Below, one piece after another: positions 34,337 through 43,431 of a stretch of DNA of 64,000 nucleotides. Position numbers and translations under genes: made by a program. The stretch is taken from NCBI RefSeq assembly GCF_002776525.5, contig NC_045441.1:105760744-105824743 (forward strand). The letters are read 5' to 3'. The notes below the pieces were generated by a model. It ran no database searches. It worked only from the letters and a program-made list of their open reading frames with translations, and was not told the origin of the DNA. This stretch comes from Piliocolobus tephrosceles. Taxonomy: Eukaryota; Chordata; Mammalia; Primates; Cercopithecidae. How positions within the stretch are numbered: position 1 is the stretch's first letter; each line of letters begins with the position of its first letter.

Positions 34337-34800
34337 TGTATCAGTTCGTTCTTGCTGTGAAACAAATTATCCACTCACTCTGCCCATTGACAGTGTAACC
34401 CGAGCTCACTAGGTGTTCTGATATTGGCTGGGCTCCCTTATGCATCTGTGTCAGCTGAAGGTTGGTTGGGTTACCTAGCTCTTTTCCACATGGCCTCTCA
34501 TCTTCCATCAAGCTAGTCTGGCTTTGTGCTTACAGAGGAGCTGAGAGGAGAGAGACAGATTCATAGAGAAAGAGAGAGTAAGAGAGAGAGATTGCGTAAG
34601 TGCGAGGACCTTTTAAGGCCTGTGTTTAGAAGTAGAATGCTGTCAGTTCTACCATCTTCTACTGGCCATAGTGAGTCACTAGGGCAGTTCCGATTCAAAG
34701 GGTGGGGGAAACAGACTCCACCTTTTGAGAGGAGGAGCTGGTAAGTCCTGTTGGAAAGGATGTGGGGAGACAGAGAGGTCACTAACTGGGGCCAGGGTGT
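34337..34800 (-). mobile_element. MLT1-type LTR, antisense, nested in MIR
   Basis: Plus-strand reading TGTATCAGTTCGTTCTTGCTG, ACATGGCCTCTCATCTTCC, CCTTTTAAGGCCTGTG and CAAAGGGTGGGGGAAACAGA matches the reverse complement of an old MLT1-type LTR. Its right end is truncated near 34800 where a copied 45-bp patch begins. A purine-rich GAGAGAGA stretch lies at 34535-34590. Confidence 0.72.
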
Positions 34801-34845
34801 TTTGAAGAACATACTGAAAAAACTAAGATAATACAATGAAGTAAT
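34801..34845 (+). repeat. 45-bp unit, copy B at LTR/MIR junction
   Basis: Nearly identical to 33575-33620 (shared core AACTAAGATAAYACAATGAA). It sits exactly between the truncated LTR and the resuming MIR, so it looks like filler copied from upstream during repair. Confidence 0.85.
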
Positions 34846-34849
34846 CATC

Positions 34850-34960
34850 AATTCTACCATAAGAAGAGAGGGCCACATACTTGTCCAATGTCGCCACTGT
34901 AGTAAGTGGCTGAGCCAGAATTTGATTCCAATGCCTTTTCTCTTTTCACTTGATTCACTG
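34850..34960 (-). mobile_element. MIR SINE, antisense, second segment
   Basis: GAGGGCCACATACTTGTCC, CACTGTAGTAAGTGGCTGAG and CCAGAATTTGATTCC continue the MIR interrupted at 34336. Confidence 0.7.
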
Positions 34961-35234
34961 CCTCTCCTGCTGTTTACGACAAAGTTCTTCAAAGTGTGCG
35001 TTGATGAGCAATTATATCCTGCTTAGACATAAAATGACCTGGAAATGGAAATTTACGTAGTTGAGTGATAATGTAGCTTTTATTCATTTTGTAACCAGAA
35101 AATATTTTGCTAGAGGAAAAAGCGTGAATTGGGAAGTTGGTAATTTAAATTCACAAAATTGTTATCTTGCTAGCTACAAACAAAGTCCTTAGCTACCAGA
35201 GATATTTTTCTCTCCCCTTTAGACCTATTGTCTT

Positions 35235-35262
35235 AAAAAAACAAAAACAAAAACAAAAACAT
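35235..35262. repeat. (AAAAC)n microsatellite
   Basis: Four ACAAA-type pentamer units within an A-rich run. Confidence 0.88.
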
Positions 35263-36188
35263 CTGATTGTTTGGAAGAGGCAGGGCCCGCATGACAGATG
35301 AACAAATTCTGTTTGGATAGAGATTGAGTGGAGATTTTCACTTGGGGAAGCCCAAATGTCTTAATTCCTCCACTGTAGCTGTTTTTCTTCCTTAGACTTT
35401 TCTGTCTTCATATTGTTGCCATGCATGGATTTGTACTTGTAAGGTGTTTTATGTCTCTTTATTTTATTTGGTTTTAAATTGCCCTCATATGTTCAAAATG
35501 AAATCTTCTAACAAAGTATTAGAGTTATTGACTTTAATATGTGTACAGGTTTTGTTTAATAGCAAGAAGAGTATCTGCTAAACGCTGTAACCCCAGTGGG
35601 GTACAGTGGACAGATACATGAGGTTGTCTTTTCGTTTTTTACTGTACTTGGTTAGATATCAGAGTAAAGCATGCTTTGTAATCTCTCTTTAAATAGAAAT
35701 TGTACATATAATATAGTGTAGCACATATTTTATGAAAGCTAAACTTAATATCCAAGTCTTGGAGATAGTAATTTATTTTAAATACCTACATTTATATTAA
35801 AAATGGTTACCACCCTCAATCTAAGAAAGAATGTAACAGTTCTATTGTACTATATGGGTTAGACATTACCAAATTCATTACCTATCTGAATCATAATTGT
35901 CAGCCTTCCTCCCCATTATCCATCCAATTTCTTTACCAGCCTTTTTTCCTCTTCTTGACTTTGTATTCCTAATGAGAAATGTTAGCAATAATAGCTTTAA
36001 TAATGGCAACACTGTCTTGAATTTTTATGGCACATTTCCGCTGAGAGGTTTAAAGTGATTCAGATGAATTTCCTTGTTTTCATTGGCAACTTTCCAATGA
36101 GTTAGAGTGTTGGAATAAATGCTACCTCAGCTTCACAACTGTCTCTGTCATCCCATTCACACGACTGATTATTTGCCTCTGTCTGACA

Positions 36189-36224
36189 TGAACCTGATCT
36201 CTTTCTTGAACCTGATCTCTTTCT
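36189..36224. repeat. 18-bp exact tandem duplication
   Basis: TGAACCTGATCTCTTTCT occurs twice head to tail with no difference. Confidence 0.95.
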
Positions 36225-36266
36225 CACCCCATTCCCAGAGTCACAGGAGCTTCTTATCCCCATAAA

Positions 36267-36298
36267 TGTGTGTGTGTGTGTGTGTGTGTGGGTGTGTA
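36267..36298. repeat. (TG)n microsatellite
   Basis: About 32 bp of TG with one extra G. Confidence 0.92.
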
Positions 36299-36793
36299 TT
36301 GCTTTCAACTACCCTATCCTCTTACTCTGGGCACACCTGGGGGTTTAGCAATGCTCTAGACTAAATAATATAAATGAAAATGCAAGAACTTGCCAGAAGT
36401 AACACTTAACTGAAGTGCCAATTCTGTTTATCAGAAATGTGACTAACCTTAGCTCATGACAAATGATAATTTTCACATCTAGACAAGAAGAGGAAATAAT
36501 AGGATTCATGAAAATTCAACTTATAAAATATTCAGTTTTGGATGAATTGGATAGGAATTCTGATACAGGCAGTAAAGACCGGGAGATACAGAATAACAGT
36601 TTTTGCATGCTAAGTGCATTTGATTAAATAATATCTTGTAATGATTTTCTTGTTAATGGCTAGTCACTGATGTCAGTGTTGCCTCTGTGATTATGAATTT
36701 TGGGATTGATTATATTGGCATAATACAGCCTAAGAGAAAGAGGAGAAGCTCTTGGACACAGACATTATTTTTCTTTCTTGGGATCCTTCTTCT

Positions 36794-37050
36794 TTTTTTT
36801 TTTTTTTTTTTTTTTTTTTTGAGACGGAGTCTCCTTCTGTCTCCCAGGCCGGAGTGCAGTGGCGCGATCTCAGCTCACTGCAAGCTCCGCCTCCCGGGTT
36901 CACGCCATTCTCCTGCCTCAGCCTCCTGAGTAGCTGGGACTACAGGTGCCTGCCGCCACGCCCAGCTAATTTTTTGTATTTTTTTAGTAGAGACGGGGTT
37001 TCACCATGTTAGCCAAGATGGTCTCAATCTTCTGACCTCATGATCCGCCC
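36794..37050 (-). mobile_element. AluY-like SINE, antisense, 5'-truncated
   Basis: A ~28-base T run, then GAGACGGAGTCTCCTTCTG, GCAAGCTCCGCCTCCCGGG and TTCACGCCATTCTCC, with preserved CpGs and low divergence typical of AluY. It lacks roughly the first 45-50 bp of Alu and is flanked by TCCTTCTTCT (36784-36793) and TCCTTATTCT (37051-37060), a one-mismatch target duplication. It is the youngest-looking insertion here. Confidence 0.93.
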
Positions 37051-37060
37051 TCCTTATTCT

Positions 37061-37780
37061 AATAATAGTTTTTAGTTTTTAACATTTAAAGACATGCACA
37101 AGTGAAAGAAAATATGAAGTCAACTACATTTCTACATCTCAGAAATCCTAAAAGTTATGCTGGAAAAATGGTACTAAAAGCAAAATATGAAATTTTAAAA
37201 ATGGTCACATTTTAGTTGAACTCATGAAAAACTTGTAATATGATTACGAGCTGGCATTAAAGAAATGTGTGATTATTGAAGACTATATAGACATCTATAT
37301 TTTATTCACTTATAAAATGTTCAGTAGTTTTGAATGCTGTTCTAAAGCAGAAGTGGATAACATTTTTCCCATGATGTTTTAGCAGCTACTCATTCTTCAT
37401 TTTTACAATAAGATTTTGTTTAAAATATCATACTACATATTTTTGTTGTTAAAGTAGAGAAGAAAACATTGTGAAGTGCTGAACATATAGGTTATCCTAT
37501 AGATTTGCACAAATAAAAATATTTTTTAAAATCATAATTATATAATATAATTAAGAATATATTAGAGATATTATATATTACAATATTTTTATATGTGTAT
37601 ATATGAGTTTTTTTTTTTTCTGGGAAATAAATCCCTAGAATCAATAAAAACCATTTGGCATATATGTCCTCAAATTCTAAAATTAATTGATTAAAATATT
37701 CAAACTTTCCGACCCACGTAATGAACCGCTTTGACTGGTATTGTTAATTCCTTTGTTGCATCTCCATGATAGTGCCTAAA
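37061..37780. other. No gene; very AT-rich
   Basis: Includes a ~100-bp stretch of almost pure A/T (37505-37612) with TATA-type alternation. Nothing else recognised. Confidence 0.4.
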
Positions 37781-37911
37781 TTCAGTCTATGTGATGATCA
37801 GTGTATTGTCTTAACTTGGCTAGGCTGTGGTCCCTAGTTGTTCAATCAAATACTAGTTTAGGTGTTGCTGTGAAAGTATTTTGTTGTGATTAACTCTCAT
37901 AATCATGTGAC
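37781..37911 (+). mobile_element. LTR-like repeat, sense, first segment
   Basis: ATGATCAGTGTATTGTCTTAACTTGGC-type opening and GTTTAGGTGTTGCTGTGAAAG belong to the same family as 24928-25452. It is split by the Alu at 37912-38213. Family name uncertain. Confidence 0.6.
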
Positions 37912-38213
37912 TTTTTTTTTTTTGAGTCAGTGTCTCTCTGTAACCCAGGCTGGAGTGTAGTGGTGCCATCTCAACTCACTGCAACCTCTGCCTCCCAGGT
38001 TCAAGCAGTTCTCGTGCCTCAGTCTCCCCAGTAGCTGGGGCTACAGGTGCATGCCACCACGCCTGACTTTTTTTTTTTTTTTTTGGTATTTTAGTAGAGA
38101 CAGGGTTTCACTATGTTGCCCAGGGTGGCCTCGAGCTCCTGAACTCAAGCAATCTGCCTGCTTTGGCCTCTGAAAGTGCTAGGATTACAGGCATGAGCCA
38201 CCACACCTGGCCT
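37912..38213 (-). mobile_element. Alu SINE, S-type, antisense
   Basis: Complete minus-strand Alu with CCCAGGCTGGAGTGTAGTGG, CAACCTCTGCCTCCCAGG, an extended internal T run and GTGCTAGGATTACAGGC. ATCATGTGAC (37902-37911) and ATCATTTGAC (38214-38223) form the target duplication. Confidence 0.95.
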
Positions 38214-38223
38214 ATCATTTGAC

Positions 38224-38475
38224 TCTAAGTAAGGGAAATTATCCTAGATACCTGGGTGGGCTGACTCAATCAGTGAAAGGTCTTCAGATAGAACTAAGAC
38301 ATTTAAAAGAAAGATGGAATTCTACCTATGTATTGCAGCTTCAGGTCATGCCATAGAGTTTTCTGCCTGCTTTTTCTGATACCCTACCCTATAGATTTCA
38401 GACTTGCCTTGTTGGCCCTCACATTTCTATAAGCCAATACCCTGCAAAAAAATCCTTAAATATATACCTCCTACT
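38224..38475 (+). mobile_element. LTR-like repeat, sense, second segment
   Basis: Continues after the Alu: AAATTATCCTAGATACCTGG, TGGGCTGACTCAATCAGTG, TTGCAGCTTCAGGTCATGCC and TTTCAGACTTGCCTTGTTGG. Confidence 0.6.
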
Positions 38476-39230
38476 TGCTCTATGTCTCTGGTTGAACCAG
38501 ATTTGACTTCCAACTTCCCTTCCAACAGTTTCACCTGGACCATTTTTTAGAAATTGCTATAAAGAATTTCCGAGCTGTTGATAAAAGAATGGCAACAGCA
38601 ACCCATTACTTTAGTGTACAGTATCTAAAAGTTGTCCTTGCTTTACACAAATATTTACTTCACGTGGCATCCCAATTTGCAGCATAATTTTCCAGATTCC
38701 TATTTCTGTCTACTGACCAAGAAGGCTTTAACATTCCCCTCACTTGACTAAACTTTAGACTTGTTTTTTCCTGACTATAGGTTCCTGACCTCCCTTTTCT
38801 TGCAGCATTTACTTTAGAAAACTTGCATTTGTAAATACCTTATCAGTTCCTTTGAGATGTAAATCTTCCCCCAGCCTCTTGCCAGCTTTAGAACCAAGAA
38901 GTGTCTTTCTTAAGGAGCCTTCTCTTTGAAATGTAATCATCAAGGAAGATAGGAGGCCCTGTCTCCCACTCTCTGTGCGGGATGGTGGGTGGGGGAGGGA
39001 GAAAGGAGGCTAACTTCCATAATCACCAATTAGCAGACAAAGATAGTTGACAACCTGTTCTTCAATGTCTTCCAGTACTTTTCCACTAACTCACCCCAGT
39101 GCTTAAACACTCTCTTGTTTTTGTTTCAGTGGAGTTGAGTCCAATCTTCCTCCCCTATTTCTACAGTCATGAGTGAAGTCCACCTTGCCTGTTTAACTGT
39201 CCAATGCATTTTTTCCTTGCACTGCAATGG
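38476..39230 (+). mobile_element. Possible ERV LTR fragment, family unassigned
   Basis: From about 38700 the sequence is less AT-rich: GACTATAGGTTCCTGACCTC, TGTAAATCTTCCCCCAGCC, GGAAGATAGGAGGCCCTGTC, then TTCCACTAACTCACCCCAG. The style resembles a class I ERV LTR, but this is only a resemblance. Contains a G4-type motif. Confidence 0.35.
38979..38999 (+). other. G-quadruplex-type motif
   Basis: GGG, five-base loop, GGG, one-base loop, GGGGG, one-base loop, GGG satisfies the G3+N1-7 pattern. It is the only such motif I noticed in the window. Confidence 0.7.
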
Positions 39231-40504
39231 GTCATAAGATTAGAGTGTGCATTCTTCAGTTATTCAGAATTTGGTAAATACAAATTCATTTAAATAAGAC
39301 TTTGTATTACGAGCATGTTGACTTTGGTATAATGATTGGTATTTTGACAGTATATTCTATTTATGAAAATAGATTTTTAACAATCGTATGCAAATTTTTG
39401 CATATATAAAAATAAGAAAATTATTACAAGGTACTTATTCTGAATTAGTAAGGACCACCAGTAGTTTATGTAATAATGCCACTATTATAATGATTTAGGT
39501 TAATATCGGCCAGCTAATCGTTACCATCATTTCCCAGCTTTTTAGCCCACTCCTCTTTTTTTCTTCTTCCTTCTCAAACCTAAAGACTAAGAACACAAGA
39601 AAATAGTAGCCATTAGTAATTTTGTGGCTACACAGAGTTTTTGTTGCTATCTCAAAAAGAAAAAGTTTGCTTGCAGAATTTTAATGTGAGTCCAGTTGCT
39701 TCTGCTATTGAAAACAGAAAAACTAGAGATTGTGAAAAGCCATAGAGAAGTTCTGTTTAGATTTTCTATGTCTGAGAGACTCTTAATAATCCCACATCTT
39801 CCTCCAACTTTTGAGTATAATCATTTCCCTGAAATTACAAGGTCTTCTATTTTGTGGCATTATTGATTATTGAGTTAAACGAAGTAGGGTCGCTGCTGGT
39901 CAATATAACCAGAGTTCTAGCACATGTAACAAAGAGGGGAATGTATTGCTGAGGAAGCTTGGACCCTGTGATTAAACATGCAAGAAGGAAATGTGTAGAG
40001 GACTCCAGGCCCAAACCTGTGCTTTGGAGGCAAAGCATGCCAAACATAAAAGTATAGCTGCTTTTTAAAAATTTATTATTTATTATTATTATTATTTTTT
40101 TTTGCTGTCTATGTATCTTAAATATTAAGAGTATAGTCTTGACGAAAGGGGCCACATGCCAGTTATTATATTATGAACGTTATATATACTGGAACTTAAC
40201 AAATAATTAGTATAGAGAATGACATATGTTTAAGATTCTGTACACATAGATTGTTATATTGATTGCTTCATATGAAAACTTTCTCACCAATTTCTTTTTA
40301 GAGCAAATATCTTTTAAACCTTTTTTTGCATAAAGTATTGTAATCTTATTCATCTATAATTCCCAGAAAGCAAATACAGAGAGAGTACTCTGTTTACATT
40401 CCCCAAATAAGAGTTATTATAAAATCGTAAATATTCTCCCATATCTAACAATAAAGGATTAAAGTTAAAAAGTGTAAAAATAAAAACCAACACATTAGAA
40501 CATA
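39231..40504. other. No gene; contains a TTA microsatellite
   Basis: Intergenic AT-rich sequence with (TTA)n at about 40073-40096. Nothing else recognised. Confidence 0.35.
40073..40096. repeat. (TTA)n microsatellite
   Basis: ATT/TTA trinucleotide run of about eight units leading into a T run. Confidence 0.88.
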
Positions 40505-41239
40505 CTACTATATATAATCACTTAACCACAAAGGAAGTCACTAAGAAAGGAAGAGTCTCAAAACAACCAGAAAAATGGCAACATAATGGCAGTACCAAGT
40601 CTTTACTCATCAATAATAACACTAAATGCAAATGGTCTCAATTCTCCAAGTAAAAGTTATGCAGTAGCTGAATGTGTAAGGAAACAAGATACAAGAAACC
40701 CACTTAACCTATAAAGACTCAATAGACTGAAAGCAAAGGGATAGAAAAATATATTGTGTGCACCTGGAAAGCAAAAAAGAGCAGGAGTAGATATATCAGA
40801 TAAAATAGACTACAAACCCAAGACCGTAAGAAAAAAAAAAATAGACAAAGGAAATTTCCATATAGTAATTAAGGAATCAATTCAGCAGGAGTATATAACA
40901 ATTATAAATAATTTGTGCACCCAACAGCAGAGCTCTCAAGTATGTAATGCAAGCATTAATAGATCTAAAGGGAGAGATAGAATGCAATAGAATAATAGTA
41001 GGGAACTTTAACACCTAACTCTCAGTCTGGACAGCAAATCAACAAAGAAATAGTGGAGTTAAACTACACACTAGATCTAATAGGACTAATTGACATTTAT
41101 AAAACATTTTACCCTGTGCTGCAGCACACATGTTCTTTTCATCAGCACGAGACATTCTCCAGAATAGACCATATCTTAATCCACAAAACAAGTCTGCACA
41201 AATTCTACCACAATAGAAATTATATCAAGTATCTTTTCT
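40505..41239 (+). mobile_element. L1 ORF2 relic, sense, endonuclease part
   Basis: An L1PB/L1MA-type sequence starting just before ORF2: ACAAAGGAAGTCACTAAG, CTCATCAATAATAACACTAA, GGAAAGCAAAAAAGAGCAGG, GGAGAGATAGAATGCAATAG and GACATTCTCCAGAATAGACC. It covers the apurinic endonuclease region with many stops and frameshifts. The Alu at 41240 interrupts it. Confidence 0.88.
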
Positions 41240-41558
41240 TTTTTTAAAATTTTAAAATTTTTAAATTTTCTCTTTTGAGATGGAGTCTCACTCTGTCACC
41301 CAGGCTGGCATGCAGTGGCACAGCCTTGGCTCACTGCAACCTCCACCTCCAGTGTTCCAGCGATTCTCCTCCCTCAGCCTCCCGAGTAGCTGCGATTACA
41401 GGTGTGTACCACCATGCCCGGCTAATTTTTGGGTTTTCAGTGGAGACGAGGTTTTCCCATGTTGATCAGGCTGTTCTTGAACTCCTGACCTCAGGTTATC
41501 CACCCACCTCGGCCACCCAAAGTGCTGGAATTACAGGTGTGAGCCACTGTGCCCAGCC
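41240..41558 (-). mobile_element. Alu SINE, S-type, antisense, nested in L1
   Basis: The decayed A-tail (41240-41274, T-rich here) precedes GATGGAGTCTCACTCTGTC, CAGCCTCCCGAGTAGCTGC and CACCATGCCCGGCTAATTTT. TCAAGTATCTTTTCT occurs exactly at 41225-41239 and 41559-41573, a perfect 15-bp target-site duplication. Confidence 0.97.
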
Positions 41559-41573
41559 TCAAGTATCTTTTCT

Positions 41574-43395
41574 GACCACAAAAATACACAAACACGTGGA
41601 AATTAAACAACGTGCTTCTGAATGACCAGTGGGTCAATAAGGAAATTAAGAAGTAAATTTAACAATTTTTTGAAATCTATAAAAGTGGATACACAACATA
41701 CCAAAATCTATGGGATACAGCAAAAGCAGTACTAAGAGGAAAGGTTATAGCAATAAACTCCTATGTAAGAAAAGTAGAAAGACTTCAAGTAAACAACCTA
41801 ATGATACACCTCAAAGATCTAGAAGAGCAAGAACAAACCAAACCCCAAATTAGTAGAAAGAAAGAAATAATAAAGATCGGAGCAGAAATAAATGACATTG
41901 AGACTAAAAATATACAGATCATCAGAAAGTTGGTTTTTTGAAGATAAAATTGGCAAACCTTCAGCTAGATTACTTAAGAAAAAAGAAGACACAAATAAAT
42001 AAAATTAGAAATAAGAAAGGAATCATAACAACTGAAGTCTCAAAAAAAAAAAAAACACTGAATCATTATGAACAACTATATGACAACACATTGGAAAACA
42101 GAATAAATGAGTAAATTCCTGGACACATATAACCTACCAAGATTAAACTATGAAGAACTAAAAAAACTCCAACAAACCAACACCAAGTAATGAGACTAAA
42201 GCAGTAATAAAAAGTCTCCTGTCAAAGAAAAGCCCAGGACTTCATGGATTCACTGCTGAATCCTACCAAACATTTAAAGAGGTATTACCAATCCTGCTCA
42301 AACTCTTCAAAAAAATTGGAAAAGGGAACACTTCCAAACTCATTCTGCAAGGCCAGTATTACCCTCATACCAAAACCAAGCAAGGACACAACAAAACAGA
42401 AAGCTACAGGCCAATATTACCGACAAATATAAAAATATGTAAAATATATAAATATATAAAAAATAGAAATATATCCAAATGTAAGTATATGGAATGTTAA
42501 AAATCCTCAACAAAATACTAACAAACTGAATTCAACAACCATGGTCAAGTGGGATTCATCCCAGAGATGCAAGGACTGTTTAACATAAGCAAATCAATAA
42601 GTGTAACACATCACATTACCAGAATCAAGAAAAAAAAAACAGATAATTATTTCACTAGATGTGAAAAAAGCATATGATGAAATTCAGCATCGCTTTATGA
42701 TGAAAACCCTCATCAGACGGGTATAGGAAGAACATACTTCAAAATAATAAGGGCCATATATGACAAAACCCATGTCTACCATTGTACTAAACAGGGAAAA
42801 ATTGAAGGCCTTTTCTCTGAAGAGCAGAACAAGACAAGGATGCCCACTTTTACCATTATTATTCAATACAATACTGAAAAGTCCTAGCCAGAGTAATTAG
42901 GTAAGAGAAAGAAATAAAGGGCATTCAAATTGGAGAAGAAGTCAAATTAGCCTTGCTCACAGACAGCATGATCATATTATACTCAGAAAAACCTAAAGAC
43001 TGCACCAAACAGCTATTAGAACTGATAAAGGAATTCAGTAAAGTTGCAGAATACAAAATTAATATATAAAAATAAGTAGCATTTATATATGCCAACATCA
43101 AATAATCTGAAAAACAAATCAAGAAAACGATTCCATTTACAATAGCTACAAAAATATAAAATACCCAGGAATCAATCTAACCGCAGAAGTAAAAGATTTA
43201 CATAATAAAAACTGTAAAACTCTGATGAAATAGAAGACACACAAAAAATAAGAAGATATTCCATAATCAGGTATTAAAAGAATTAATATTGTTAAAATGA
43301 CAGTACTATCCAAAACAGTTTACATATTCAATGCAATCCATATCAAAATATCAGTGATATTCTTTACAAAAAAGAAAAACATTCTAAAATTTATT
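41574..43395 (+). mobile_element. L1 ORF2 relic, sense, reverse-transcriptase part
   Basis: Continues the L1: GTGGAAATTAAACAACGTGC, AAAGCAGTACTAAGAGGAAA, TCCAAACTCATTCTGC, CAAGACAAGGATGCCCAC and TCAATGCAATCCATATC. The RT domain is broken by stops and frameshifts and by an AT-rich expansion at 42425-42490. Homology ends near 43395, mid-RT, so the 3' third of L1 is missing. Confidence 0.9.
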
Positions 43396-43431
43396 TATTT
43401 AAGCTAATTTAAAATGTGAATGATTTCTTTA

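Larger units (their letters stand above)
34961..36793. other. No gene; simple repeats only
   Basis: Single-copy-looking sequence with an AAAAC tract, an 18-bp tandem pair and a TG microsatellite listed separately. Confidence 0.35.

Noticed and set aside
34561..34992. 143-codon open frame, minus strand
   Set aside because: It crosses an MLT1-type LTR, the 45-bp patch and a MIR; coding is incidental.
41275..41625. 116-codon open frame, plus strand
   Set aside because: Antisense Alu running into L1 sequence; no independent gene.
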